Counted from the stretch's first letter, positions 33,031 to 41,563 are shown. The stretch: DNA of 64,000 nucleotides from JAOUEA01 sp035249905 (GCA_035249905.1 DATFFT010000006.1:53387-117386), one strand, 5' to 3'. The notes: a model not told the origin generated them from the sequence alone. Made by a program: numbers and translations.

Positions 33031-34208
33031 GCCGGCATCCCCCGCCGCACGGGGCTGGGCTTGTCGAGCAGCCTCGCAACGTCGAGCTCCCGGAACGGCG
33101 CGGCGCACGGACGTCCGTCAGCGACCCAGATGCGCGCGTCGTCGAGATCCATCAGTACCGAGGCGACGGTCGAGCCCTGATCGTGGGGGTCCATCCGCCC
33201 GTCGGGATGGCAGCAGACGCCCGAGGGGTAGTTCGCGTGATCGGCCAGCGCCGCACGGAACGTGTCGAGCGTGAGCTCGGGCGCGCCCTGCTCGACGATC
33301 GTCCGCAGGCGCTCCAGGCGGAACGGGCTGTCTGGCATCACCCACAGCGAGACGTCCCGGCGATCGAAGGCAGGCGAACGGAAGTGGTTGGTGTGCGTCA
33401 CCACCCCGTCCTCGGGGAAGAGCAGGAACAACCGGGAGAAGTCGCCGGGCGCCGCCTCGAGGTCGACCGCGATGCCGTCCCGGTGGGCCAGGAGGTAGTT
33501 GGCCGACGATGAACGCGGCGCCCGCTGCGCGGCAGCCAGAGCGTCGGAGATCGTCTCGGCGTCCATGAAGGCCCGCAGGAGCACGTGGTACGGCACGGCG
33601 GGCTCGCCGCGGTCATCCTCGGTCACGAGCGCGTTGGTCACCACACCGAGGCCGGAGGAATTCATGCCGGTCTTCGCGAGCAGCCCCGCCTCGACGACCG
33701 AGACGAAGTTCGGCCCCTCATCCTGCTCGGACTCGAGCACCACGACGGTATCGAAGCAATGCAACAACCAATCCCAGTTCTGCCCGATCAGGGTGTGTCC
33801 CGCTGCGCTCGACTCGGGCACCACGGCGAATGCGGTGCACTCGCCCTGACGCGGACCCGAGGAGTCGGTCGCGGAGTCGGCCGCCCTGGCCTTCGCCGCG
33901 AACATCACCTCGGTCCGTACGTTGATCGACAGGACGTCCTCGAGGTCCACGCCGGCGCCTTCGGCGATGCCCCGCATCTCCTCGACGTAGCGATCGTCGA
34001 ACGCGGCGATCGGCGCTTCGTAGCGAGCGGCCTCACGACGCACCTGCGGCCACGACCAGCCGGCGTAGGCTTCGAACACGTCCTCGTAGGCGCGGATCGA
34101 GACGGCGATGCGATCCCGGGCCTGTTCCCCGTAGGCCCGACCGCGTTCCCGAGGACTCCCCGATACCTTCACGTGCGGGAACCGGCCCACGCCGTCGGCC
34201 ACCGTCAT
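33027..34208 (-). CDS. C45-family Ntn-hydrolase (acyltransferase/amidase-like)
   Basis: A 393-aa protein of peptidase family C45 (isopenicillin N acyltransferase group). ERGRAYGEQARDRI and VEEMRGIAEGAGVDLEDVLSINVRTE precede the self-cleavage site. Cys124 in QGECTAFAV is the likely N-terminal nucleophile exposed by autoprocessing. HTLIGQNWDWLLHC, AGLLAKTGMNSSGLGVVTNAL, SSANYLLAHRDG and VTHTNHFRSP are typical further motifs. Family members make or break amide bonds of acyl-amine compounds. There is no signal peptide, so it acts in the cytoplasm. Its ATG overlaps the SDR stop (ATGA). Confidence 0.83.
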   Translation of the reverse strand: MTVADGVGRFPHVKVSGSPRERGRAYGEQARDRIAVSIRAYEDVFEAYAGWSWPQVRREAARYEAPIAAFDDRYVEEMRGIAEGAGVDLEDVLSINVRTEVMFAAKARAADSATDSSGPRQGECTAFAVVPESSAAGHTLIGQNWDWLLHCFDTVVVLESEQDEGPNFVSVVEAGLLAKTGMNSSGLGVVTNALVTEDDRGEPAVPYHVLLRAFMDAETISDALAAAQRAPRSSSANYLLAHRDGIAVDLEAAPGDFSRLFLLFPEDGVVTHTNHFRSPAFDRRDVSLWVMPDSPFRLERLRTIVEQGAPELTLDTFRAALADHANYPSGVCCHPDGRMDPHDQGSTVASVLMDLDDARIWVADGRPCAAPFRELDVARLLDKPSPVRRGMPA

Positions 34209-34987
34209 GTCGCCGTGGCTCCGCCGTCGACGACGATCGTCGTGCCGGTCACGTACGAGGCGCGCTCGGACAGCAGGAAGAGCGCGACCTCGGCCACCTC
34301 CGCCGCGCGGCCCAGCCGCCGCAGGGGAACGCGCGCGTCGAGGAAGGAGCGGCCGTTCGCCGGGTCGTCCATCAGGCGCAACATCGGCGTGTCGATCACC
34401 CCGGGCGCCACAGCGTTCACCCGCACGCCGTCACCCGCCCACTCGACCGCGAGCTGCTTCGTCAGGGCTACGACCCCCGCCTTGCTCGCGTTGTAGTGCG
34501 CGGCCGGCTCCCCGCCGTCGGCCACCAGCGCGGCTGTCGAGGCCAGGTTGACGACCGATGCCCTCCCGGCGTCCCGAGCCGAGCGCCCGGCGCGCAACGC
34601 TCCCACGAACTCCCGTGCCACGAGGAAGGACCCCCGAAGGTTGGTATCGAGCACCTCGTCCCACCCCGTCTCATCGATGTCGGCCGCCGGAGCGATCCGG
34701 TAGACGCCGGCAGCGTTCACGAGCACCTCGGGAGGCCCGCCGAGCGCCTCGACCACCCGCCCGAGCGCGTCCCCGACCGCCGCTCCGTCGCGGACGTCGG
34801 CGGCGACCCCCACCGCCGCACCGAGCTGGTCCTTCGCCTCGGCGATGGGATCGGCGTCGCGATCGAGCACCGCGACCTCGGCGCCCCGCTCGAGCAGCAG
34901 CTCGGCCGAGGCGCGGCCGATGCCCGATGCCCCCCCGGTCACCAGCGCCCGCCGACCGTCGAACCGATCGCTGACGGCCGCCGTCAT
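34205..34987 (-). CDS. short-chain dehydrogenase/reductase (SDR 1)
   Basis: A 260-aa classical SDR. TGGASGIG (cofactor loop, about 17-24), VLDRDADPI (second strand ending in Asp, so NAD preferred), VLVNAAGVYRI, LASTAALVADGG with Ser, catalytic YNASK in AHYNASKAGVVALTKQLAVEW, and VVDGGATAT C-terminus. It oxidises an alcohol or reduces a carbonyl. It sits between SDR 2 and the C45 hydrolase, overlapping each by 4 bp (ATGA). Two consecutive SDRs suggest successive oxidation of side chains of the imported compound (inference). Confidence 0.86.
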   Translation of the reverse strand: MTAAVSDRFDGRRALVTGGASGIGRASAELLLERGAEVAVLDRDADPIAEAKDQLGAAVGVAADVRDGAAVGDALGRVVEALGGPPEVLVNAAGVYRIAPAADIDETGWDEVLDTNLRGSFLVAREFVGALRAGRSARDAGRASVVNLASTAALVADGGEPAAHYNASKAGVVALTKQLAVEWAGDGVRVNAVAPGVIDTPMLRLMDDPANGRSFLDARVPLRRLGRAAEVAEVALFLLSERASYVTGTTIVVDGGATAT

Positions 34988-35754
34988 GTGAGCACCACCC
35001 CGCCGTTGACGCCGATCGTCTGCCCGGTGACGTAGGAGGCGTCGGCGGAGGCGAGCCAGACGACGGCACCGGCGACATCGTCGCCGGTGCCGTGCCTGGC
35101 GAGCGGGATCGTGGTCCGCACCCGCTCGACCTCGACGTCGAGCGGCATGCTGCGCTCGGCGGCCGCGAGGCGCAGGTCGGCGAGGTGCATCTCGGTCAGC
35201 ATGTTGCCCGGGGCGACCGTGTTCACCCGGATACCGTGCGCGGCGAGCTCGAGGGCGAGCGAGTGGGTAAGGAGCGCCACGCCGCCCTTCGACGCGCAAT
35301 AGCTCGAGCCGTTCGCTACTCCCTGCTGGCCGAAGATCGACCCGACATTGACGATCGACCCACCCTCCCCGGCCTCGACCATGGCGCGAGCGCACGCCCG
35401 TGCCATCAGGAACGAACCGATCAGGTTCACCTCGATCACGCGACGGAACGCGTCGAGCTCCGTCCGCACGACCGGCATCGAAGGACCACCGATCCCGGCG
35501 TCGTTGACGAGCAGATCGATTCCACCGAACCATTCGCACACCTGCGCCACGGTCGATCCGACCGCCGCCTCGTCGGAAACGTCGCATCGCGCGGTGAGTA
35601 CCCGCGATCCCGGTGCGGTGCTCCGCAGACGGTCGACCTTCCCCTCGATGTCATCGTCGATGTCGACCACCGCGACGTCGCCGCCCTCGGCCGCCAGCCG
35701 CGCGGCGATCCGTTCCCCGAGCCCCCGCGCGCCGCCCGTCACGATCGATCTCAT
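34984..35754 (-). CDS. short-chain dehydrogenase/reductase (SDR 2)
   Basis: A 256-aa classical SDR. MRSIVTGGARGLG (cofactor loop near the N-terminus), AVVDIDDDIEG (Asp after strand 2, NAD-type), LLVNDAGIGG, NVGSIFGQQG with catalytic Ser, SSYCASKGGVALLTHSLALEL with Tyr and Lys, and VNGGVVLT at the end. The substrate is unknown. The ATG overlaps the stop of the deacetylase gene (ATGA), and its own stop overlaps SDR 1. The sequence differs widely from SDR 1, so the two are not a recent duplication. Confidence 0.86.
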   Translation of the reverse strand: MRSIVTGGARGLGERIAARLAAEGGDVAVVDIDDDIEGKVDRLRSTAPGSRVLTARCDVSDEAAVGSTVAQVCEWFGGIDLLVNDAGIGGPSMPVVRTELDAFRRVIEVNLIGSFLMARACARAMVEAGEGGSIVNVGSIFGQQGVANGSSYCASKGGVALLTHSLALELAAHGIRVNTVAPGNMLTEMHLADLRLAAAERSMPLDVEVERVRTTIPLARHGTGDDVAGAVVWLASADASYVTGQTIGVNGGVVLT

Positions 35755-36539
35755 TCGACGTGCTCCGCGATCTCGCCCGTGGTCGCGATCCAGACGTCCT
35801 CGAGCTCCTGGACCCACGTGATGAACTCTTCGAGGAATCCGATGCGCCCCGGCCGGCCGATGATCTGCGGATGACAGGTCACGATCGCCGCGCCCCCGAG
35901 GTCTCGGATGCCCAGCACCTCCCGTTGCCAGATCGACCGCACCTCCTCGACCGTGGAGATCTTCTTCGTCCAGCTGGCCGGGTCGAACCAGAAGTGGGGG
36001 GCGTCGTCGAGGATCCATTGGATCGGGACCTCGACGACCGGCGAGCCCTCGTGCCGGTAGGGCCGGACGTCGTCCATCAGGTTCGACGAGTAGGCGAACC
36101 CGTGGCGCTCCAGAAGCTCCAATGTCGCCGCGCTGAAGTCCCACGAGGGAGAGCGGTAGGCTCGGACCTCCGTTCCGAAGGACCCGAGAACGTCGAGACC
36201 CCGGACGAGCTCGCGTTCCTCCTCGTCCGGTGACAACCTCGTCGGCGACGTGTGGGTGTATCCGTGGTGGCCGATCTCATGACCGCGTCCGACGATGTCC
36301 TCGACACGCTGGGGATACCGCTCGGCGACCCTGCCGGGGATGAAGAACGACGCTCGCACCCCCCGTCGCTCGAGCACGTCGAGCACCAGGGGCACCGCCA
36401 CCTTGGCGCCGTAGGTGCCCTGGGACAGGATGCCGGGCTTGTCGGCGTTCGCTGGATCCTCCCCGATCCAAACCTCCTCGGCGTCGAAGTCGAACGTGAA
36501 CGACACCGCGGCATCCGTACCGTCGGGCCAGGCGGTCAT
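35751..36539 (-). CDS. NodB-type polysaccharide deacetylase / PuuE-like hydrolase
   Basis: A 262-aa metal-dependent hydrolase with the NodB homology domain. AVSFTFDFDAEEVW holds the metal and catalytic Asp pair, RASFFIPGRVAERYP is motif-like, GHEIGHHGYTHTSP has the H-x3-H metal ligands, and YRSPSWDFS is motif 3. DPASWTKKISTVEEVRSIWQREVLG and CHPQIIGRPGRIGFLEEFI resemble cyclic-amide members (PuuE allantoinase-type) more than cell-wall deacetylases. It has no signal peptide, so a cytoplasmic amide/imide hydrolase is likely. That fits the hydantoinase genes in the same operon. The ATG overlaps the LivM stop (ATGA). Confidence 0.82.
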   Translation of the reverse strand: MTAWPDGTDAAVSFTFDFDAEEVWIGEDPANADKPGILSQGTYGAKVAVPLVLDVLERRGVRASFFIPGRVAERYPQRVEDIVGRGHEIGHHGYTHTSPTRLSPDEEERELVRGLDVLGSFGTEVRAYRSPSWDFSAATLELLERHGFAYSSNLMDDVRPYRHEGSPVVEVPIQWILDDAPHFWFDPASWTKKISTVEEVRSIWQREVLGIRDLGGAAIVTCHPQIIGRPGRIGFLEEFITWVQELEDVWIATTGEIAEHVE

Positions 36540-37618
36540 CGCGACCCTTCCTGCTGCGGCTCCGGCTGGCCCTCGGGCACGTCCTCCCCCGGTCCGTCCT
36601 CGGGTACGTCGTCCTCGGCCATCCACTGCTGGAGCCGGGCCCAACCCTGCTGAAGCAGCGGCACGAGGCCCCGGGGAGCGAGCACGATCGTGATGAGCAG
36701 GATCAGGCCCACGACGATCAGGCGTGCTTCCTCGAGATCGCGCAGGGCCTCGGAGACGACCATGATCAGGGCCGTCCCGAGCATGGGACCCCAGAACGTG
36801 CCCAGGCCGCCGACGACGAGCATCGCGACGAACAGCGACAACGGGCCGAGCCCCATGACGCTCGGGGAGATCGTGCCGTAATACTGCGCGTAGAAGGCGC
36901 CCGCGACTCCCGCGATGAACGCCGAGGTGGCGAACGTGATCACCTGCATCTTCATCGGGCTGACCCCTCGCGAGGCCGCGTACGCGGGGGAGTCCCGCAG
37001 CGCCTTGAGCGCGGTGCCCAGCGGCGAGTGGATGAAGACGTAGATGAAGACCGCGGTCGCGACGACGAGCCCGAGCGCGATCCAGTAGTACGCACGTTGC
37101 TTCGCGTCGGGGACCAGCCCCTCGAACGCCAGCCCCGGGATGCCGGAGAGGCCGAAGGATCCGCCGGTCAGACCGCTCTCGTCGGAGATCACGAGCAGTC
37201 GCACGACCTCGGCGAACGAGAACGTCAGCAGCGACGCGTAGATGCCACGCAGCCGGAGCACCGGGATGGCGATCACCGCACTGACGAGGGCCGCCGCCGA
37301 TCCCCCCATCACCAACGCGAGCCACGGGTCGATCCCCCAACGCAGGCTGACGAGCCCTGCGACGTACCCGCCGATCGCGAAGATCGCGAGCTGGCCGAAG
37401 TTCCAGATGCCGCCGATCCCGAGCTGGAGGTTCCAGGACTGGTTCAGCACCATCCAGATGAGCGCGGTGAGCGCGACATCGATCACGTAGTCGTTTCGCC
37501 AGATCAGCGGCAGCGCCACCGCCGCGATCAGCAGCGCCCCGACGGCGAAGGCGTTGGGGCTCCGCCATCCCATCAGCCGGCCCACGCTCGCCCGGGTCTC
37601 GTGCGCGACGCTCGCCAT
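36536..37618 (-). CDS. livM: Liv-type ABC transporter permease (LivM)
   Basis: A 360-aa branched-chain amino acid-type permease of the LivM family. Multiple TM helices, with ALIWMVLNQSWNLQLGIGGIWNFGQLAIFAIGGYVAG and LRLRGIYASLLTFSFAEVVRLL near the start, LGTALKALRDSPAYAASRGVSP as the cytoplasmic coupling helix, and LSLFVAMLVVGGLGTFWGPMLGTAL late. The C-terminus is a Pro/Glu-rich tail (about 30 residues), longer than usual. The ATG at 37618 shares one base with the LivH stop (TGATG). It probably imports a hydrophobic amino acid-like or lactam compound. Confidence 0.87.
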   Translation of the reverse strand: MASVAHETRASVGRLMGWRSPNAFAVGALLIAAVALPLIWRNDYVIDVALTALIWMVLNQSWNLQLGIGGIWNFGQLAIFAIGGYVAGLVSLRWGIDPWLALVMGGSAAALVSAVIAIPVLRLRGIYASLLTFSFAEVVRLLVISDESGLTGGSFGLSGIPGLAFEGLVPDAKQRAYYWIALGLVVATAVFIYVFIHSPLGTALKALRDSPAYAASRGVSPMKMQVITFATSAFIAGVAGAFYAQYYGTISPSVMGLGPLSLFVAMLVVGGLGTFWGPMLGTALIMVVSEALRDLEEARLIVVGLILLITIVLAPRGLVPLLQQGWARLQQWMAEDDVPEDGPGEDVPEGQPEPQQEGSR

Positions 37619-38505
37619 CAGAGCCTCGCTTCCTCGGGCTTGCCGAACAGGCCGGTCGGCCGGATCAGCAGCACGATCATGATCACGACGAACAGCACCG
37701 GCAGCGACCACTTCACGCCGAAGTAGAGGGAGATCATGGCCTCGAGCAGACCGATGATGTAGGCGGCGACGATCGTGCCCCGCACGCTGCCGAGGCCGCC
37801 GAAGATCGCCACGATCAACGCCTTCAGCAACGGCAGGTCACCGGCGTTCGGCGAGACGAAGAAGACCGACGCGAGGAGCACCCCTGCGATGCCCGCGAGC
37901 GCCGAGGAGACGCCCATCGTGAGGTTGTAGACACGCTGCACCGGGATGCCCATCAGCCGGGCGGCATCGAGCTGCTGGGCCACGGCGCTGATGCCCAAGC
38001 CGTACCGAGTCTTCGACAGGAAGATCCCGAGTGCGACCAGCATCACGATCGCAACGCCGGCCATCACGACCTGGTGCCAGCTGACGCTGACGCCCTCGAT
38101 CAGATGGAGCCGACCTTCGATCACCGGCGGCACCGCCTTGTTGCGGGCGCCGTAGATCTCGAGTGTGACGTTGGCGAACACGATCGCCACCGCGAAGGTC
38201 GAGATGAACGCGGTCATCTCGAAATCGACGCCCATCTTCCCGATCAGCGGCCGGACCGCGATCTGCTGGATCACGACGCCGAAGGCGAACGTGACCGCGG
38301 CCGCGCCGGCGAGACCGGCCAGCGGCCCCCATCCGAGGCCGCTGAACAGCATCCACGAGACGTACCCACCTACGAGCACCATGGCGCCGAGGGCCATGTT
38401 CAACGTGCGAAGGGTGCCGTAGATCAGCGTCATGCCGACCGTCATCAGTGCGTAGAGCGACCCCGTGACGAGCCCGCTCACGACCGCCTGGAAGAACGAC
38501 CGCAT
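37618..38505 (-). CDS. livH: Liv-type ABC transporter permease (LivH)
   Basis: A 295-aa LivH-family permease. AVVSGLVTGSLYALMTVGMTLIYGTLRTLNMALGAMVLVGGYVSW opens the protein, GLGISAVAQQLDAARLMGIPVQRVY is the coupling segment for the ATPase, and LLKALIVAIFGGLGSVRGTIVAAYIIGLLEAM is typical of the C-terminal part. Eight or so TM helices. It pairs with LivM to form the membrane channel. ATG at 38505 follows GAGGGGAAGCG, 9 bp after the LivF stop. Next gene overlap TGATG. Confidence 0.88.
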   Translation of the reverse strand: MRSFFQAVVSGLVTGSLYALMTVGMTLIYGTLRTLNMALGAMVLVGGYVSWMLFSGLGWGPLAGLAGAAAVTFAFGVVIQQIAVRPLIGKMGVDFEMTAFISTFAVAIVFANVTLEIYGARNKAVPPVIEGRLHLIEGVSVSWHQVVMAGVAIVMLVALGIFLSKTRYGLGISAVAQQLDAARLMGIPVQRVYNLTMGVSSALAGIAGVLLASVFFVSPNAGDLPLLKALIVAIFGGLGSVRGTIVAAYIIGLLEAMISLYFGVKWSLPVLFVVIMIVLLIRPTGLFGKPEEARL

Positions 38506-38514
38506 CGCTTCCCC

Positions 38515-39219
38515 TCAGGTCCCCAAGTAGGTGGCCATCACGGCCTCGTCGGCCTCGAGCTCGGCGACCGTGCCCTCCCGCACGATCCGCCCCGACTCGA
38601 GCAGCAGGACCCTGGCGTCGAGATCGTGCACGTGGCTGAAGTTCTCCTCGACGAGCAGCATCGTGACCCCCGACCGCATGATCGTCCCGATGTGCCTGTA
38701 GACCTCGTTCACGATCACCGGGGCGAGCCCGAGCGAGGGTTCGTCGATCATCAGCATCCGCGCCTCACGCATCAGGCCCCTGCCGAGCGCCAGCATGCGC
38801 CGTTCACCCCCGGAGAGGGTCCTCGCGCGCTGGCCCCGTCGCTCCCCGAGGACGGGGAAGATGCCGTAGACGTGTTCCAGACGCTGCCCGCGGCCGCGCC
38901 AGTCCGAAGCCGGAAAGGCGCCGAGCACGAGGTTCTCCTCGACGGTCATGTCCCCGAACGGCAGGTCGCCCTGCGGGATGTGCACGAGGCCATCCGTCGC
39001 GATGAGGTCGGGGCTCCTGCCGTCGACACGAGCACCGGCGAACCAGACCTCGCCACTCGTCGGGGCCATCAGGCCGCTGATCGTGCGCAGGAGCGTCGTC
39101 TTGCCGTGCCCGTTCGGGCCGATCACGATCACGACCTCGCCGTCGCCCACCGTGAGATCGATGCCCTCGAGCACGCGCGTCTGGCCGTACGCCGCGTGCA
39201 GATCCCTGGTCTCAAGCAT
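38515..39219 (-). CDS. livF: Liv-type ABC transporter ATPase (LivF)
   Basis: A 234-aa ATP-binding protein. Walker A GPNGHGKTT, Q-loop region HIPQGDLPFGDMTVEENLVLGAF, signature LSGGERRMLALGRGLM and Walker B MLMIDEPSLGLAPV are all intact. The LivF-type C-terminus is SGRIVREGTVAELEADEAVMATYLG. It couples ATP hydrolysis to transport with LivG. ATG at 39219 is preceded by GGAGGTGGCG, a perfect ribosome site, and overlaps the LivG 3' end by 8 bp. A GTG 6 bp upstream is in frame but less likely. Confidence 0.88.
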   Translation of the reverse strand: MLETRDLHAAYGQTRVLEGIDLTVGDGEVVIVIGPNGHGKTTLLRTISGLMAPTSGEVWFAGARVDGRSPDLIATDGLVHIPQGDLPFGDMTVEENLVLGAFPASDWRGRGQRLEHVYGIFPVLGERRGQRARTLSGGERRMLALGRGLMREARMLMIDEPSLGLAPVIVNEVYRHIGTIMRSGVTMLLVEENFSHVHDLDARVLLLESGRIVREGTVAELEADEAVMATYLGT

Positions 39220-39997
39220 CGCCACCTCCGGGGTCGACCGCGTCCGACGCCGACTCCGTGCCGAGGTAGACCCGGATCACCTCCTCGTGGCGCTGGACGT
39301 CGGCCGGGGTGCCCTGGAAGAGGAGCCGACCGTGGTTCATGACCATGACCCGGTCGGAGATCGCCATCAGCGCGCGCATCACGTGTTCGATCAGGATCAC
39401 CGTGACGCCTGCATCCCGCACCTTGGCCACCAGGCCGAGGACCGCGTCGACCTCGCCGGGGTTCAGCCCCCCCACCGGCTCGTCGAGCATCAGGAGCCGC
39501 GGGGTCGTGGCGATCGCAGAGGCGATCATCAGGCGCTTCTTGTCGAACAGCGACATCGGTCCTGCGACCGCCTCCATCATCTCGGCGAGCCCCACGAACG
39601 CGGCGGCGTCGCGGGCGCGTTCGACGGTCTGGTCGTCGAAGCCCAGCCCCGGGACGCCGCGGGACCGGCTTCCGAAGTACGCGCCGACCATCACGTTTCC
39701 GAGCACTGTGTGCTCGGGGAAGACCGCCGGGATCTGGAACGTGCGGGCGACGCCCCGATGGCAGATCGCATGTGGCGACCGGGCCTGGATCTCATCCCCG
39801 GCGAAGACGATCCGGCCCGCAGAGGCGTGTGTCAGTCCGGTGATCGCATCGAACAGGGTGGTCTTGCCCGCCCCGTTGGGACCCGCGATGCCGAAGGTCT
39901 CGCCCTCGGCGACCGAGAACGACAGGTCGTCGACGGCCGCGAGACCACCGAAGCGCTTCGAGAGCCCTTCGACCTCGAGCATCGTCGCGCCGGTCAT
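39212..39997 (-). CDS. livG: Liv-type ABC transporter ATPase (LivG) with degenerate signature
   Basis: A 261-aa ATP-binding protein: Walker A GPNGAGKTT, RTFQIPAVFPEHTVLGNVMVGAY, Walker B LLMLDEPVGGLNP, and EHVMRALMAISDRVMVMNHG. In place of the ABC signature (LSYGQQRRLEIA in normal LivG) it has GPMSLFDKKRLMIASAIA, so the SGG/SYG core is gone while the following KRLMIA helix stays. In a heterodimeric ABC pair this would leave one of the two ATP sites degenerate, a known situation in other families but unusual for Liv systems. Start at ATG 39997 is 34 bp after the binding-protein stop. Confidence 0.83.
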   Translation of the reverse strand: MTGATMLEVEGLSKRFGGLAAVDDLSFSVAEGETFGIAGPNGAGKTTLFDAITGLTHASAGRIVFAGDEIQARSPHAICHRGVARTFQIPAVFPEHTVLGNVMVGAYFGSRSRGVPGLGFDDQTVERARDAAAFVGLAEMMEAVAGPMSLFDKKRLMIASAIATTPRLLMLDEPVGGLNPGEVDAVLGLVAKVRDAGVTVILIEHVMRALMAISDRVMVMNHGRLLFQGTPADVQRHEEVIRVYLGTESASDAVDPGGGDA

Positions 39998-40031
39998 CGC
40001 CCGGCCGGCCGCCCTTGCCCGGCGATCGCGT

Positions 40032-41384
40032 CTAGAGCCATGCGGGCAGCTGGAACTCGCCCCCGATGTACGGCTCGGGGTCGACCAACACCTGCGACTG
40101 GTCCTGGATCTGGAACGTCAGATGGGCCATGCCGAGGCTCGGATCGTTCACCTCGTCGGGGAACGGGATCGCCGTGAGCTCCTCGGGCTTGTAGTTGTAC
40201 GTGCCGCTCACGCCCCGGTACAACATGCGCGCGAGGTTCGCGTTCACCTGCTCGAAGTCCGCCGGGTCGCCGGCCATGCCCGCCGCCTGGGCCCAGACGT
40301 GTACGAGGTCGTACTGCCCCCCGGCCTGGCTGAGCCCCGCTTCCGCGTCGTACTCCTCGCGGTAGCGCTCTCTGAACGCCTCGCCCGTCGCGTCCGGCAG
40401 CGTGCCGATCACCGTCGACCAGATCACCCCGTCGGCGTCTGCGCCTGCGAGATCCAGGTACTCGGGGATCGACGGGCCGTACTGCTGATACATCAACGAG
40501 GGCGTCGGGTCGGACCGGAACTGCTGCTGGAACGAGGCCAGGTCGCCCGGGATGTAATCGGCGTGGAAGATCAGGCCAGGCGGGTCCTGCCGGATCTTCG
40601 CCAACACCGGCCCCCACTCCGTGAGAGGCGCCGTCACCTGCTCGTACACCGGCACCGCCCATCCGAGCTCCTCGAGACCGGTCCGCACGGTCCTGGCGAT
40701 CGAGATGCTGTACGGATCGTTGCTCGTGACGACCGCCGCGGTCTCCGAACTCGGCTCCCACGCTCCGGCATCGATCAACCGCTCCATGAACTGGATGAAC
40801 CCGGGGCCGTACCAGACCTCGGTGGGACAGGAGTGATAGATGTTCGTGATGCCATTGTCGGCGACGTAGTCGGCGTTGGGCTGGAACGTGTTCAGGTGGA
40901 ACATCGGGCCGCCGTACTCCGCATATACGTCGAACTCGGCCGAAGTCGTCGTCGTGTATCCGGAGAACGTCGCCGCGACCCCCTCGTTCGTGAGCCGGCG
41001 GGCGGCGTTGACCATCTTCTCGGGAGCGAAGGGGTCCTCGACGTCGACGACGACGAGTTCGAGTTGACGCCCCAACACGCCGCCGTTGGCATTGATCTCC
41101 GCGATCGCGAGCTCATGCCCGCGCACCATCTCCTGTCCGTCGCCGGAGTATGGGCCGCTCGTGGGGCTCGCCGATCCGAGCTTGATCGTTTCGGTGGAGG
41201 CCCCGTCACCGCCGGTCGCGCCGGTCCCGCCCGACCCGTCGTCGTCACCCGAGGAGCCCAGCGCGTAGCCGCCCAGGCCACCGATCGCGAGGCCCCCGAC
41301 CGCGGCAGCCCCGGCACCAGTCAGCAGCTGCCGACGCGTGACGCGCCCGCCCCCGGTCCCGGCCGTTCCACCTCCGTCCGACAT
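40032..41384 (-). CDS. Liv-type ABC transporter substrate-binding protein (Tat signal)
   Basis: A 450-aa periplasmic-binding-protein family 1 (LivK-like) protein. The N-terminus has a twin-arginine motif TRRQLLTG (Arg17-Arg18), a long Gly/Ala hydrophobic core and a Gly/Ser/Asp linker, so folded export by Tat is likely. Binding lobe marks are IKLGSASPTSGPYSGDGQEMVRG, LAIAEINANGGVLGRQLELVVVD, NIYHSCPTEVWYGPGFIQFME, YGPSIPEYLDLAG and YRGVSGTYNYKPEEL. It resembles urea/amide-binding UrtA/AmiC-type members. First gene of the operon; ATG follows GAGGGGGCGATC. The divergent regulator carries a homologous domain. Confidence 0.88.
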   Translation of the reverse strand: MSDGGGTAGTGGGRVTRRQLLTGAGAAAVGGLAIGGLGGYALGSSGDDDGSGGTGATGGDGASTETIKLGSASPTSGPYSGDGQEMVRGHELAIAEINANGGVLGRQLELVVVDVEDPFAPEKMVNAARRLTNEGVAATFSGYTTTTSAEFDVYAEYGGPMFHLNTFQPNADYVADNGITNIYHSCPTEVWYGPGFIQFMERLIDAGAWEPSSETAAVVTSNDPYSISIARTVRTGLEELGWAVPVYEQVTAPLTEWGPVLAKIRQDPPGLIFHADYIPGDLASFQQQFRSDPTPSLMYQQYGPSIPEYLDLAGADADGVIWSTVIGTLPDATGEAFRERYREEYDAEAGLSQAGGQYDLVHVWAQAAGMAGDPADFEQVNANLARMLYRGVSGTYNYKPEELTAIPFPDEVNDPSLGMAHLTFQIQDQSQVLVDPEPYIGGEFQLPAWL

Positions 41385-41465
41385 GATCGCCCCCTCGTCG
41401 TCTTGCGCGTAGCACCGCCCCGCCGGACGGCGCTGCCGCGACCGTAGGTCGCCGGCCACGCGGAG

Positions 41466-41487
41466 GCATCGGTCGGTCTGCCGATGC
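41466..41487. promoter_or_regulatory. palindrome in the divergent promoter region (operator candidate)
   Basis: GCATCGG-N8-CCGATGC forms a perfect 7-bp inverted repeat in the 221-bp gap between the substrate-binding protein gene and the LuxR-fusion regulator. LuxR-type HTH dimers bind such sites. It is about 80 nt from one start and 90-120 nt from the other. No -10/-35 elements are convincing. Confidence 0.45.
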
Positions 41488-41563
41488 GCGCCCACACACC
41501 CCGGTTACGCCTGGACGCGACCCGACCACGATGAGACCATCGCCTCCCGAGCCCTTCTCTCTG

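Noticed and set aside
30886..33180. A 764-codon plus-strand open frame across HyuA and the LLM gene
   Set aside because: It spans two intact oppositely oriented genes and has no domains.
35751..36539. Cell-wall polysaccharide deacetylase role for the NodB protein
   Set aside because: There is no signal peptide or membrane helix and it is coupled to importer and hydantoinase genes, so a cytoplasmic amide hydrolase is more likely.
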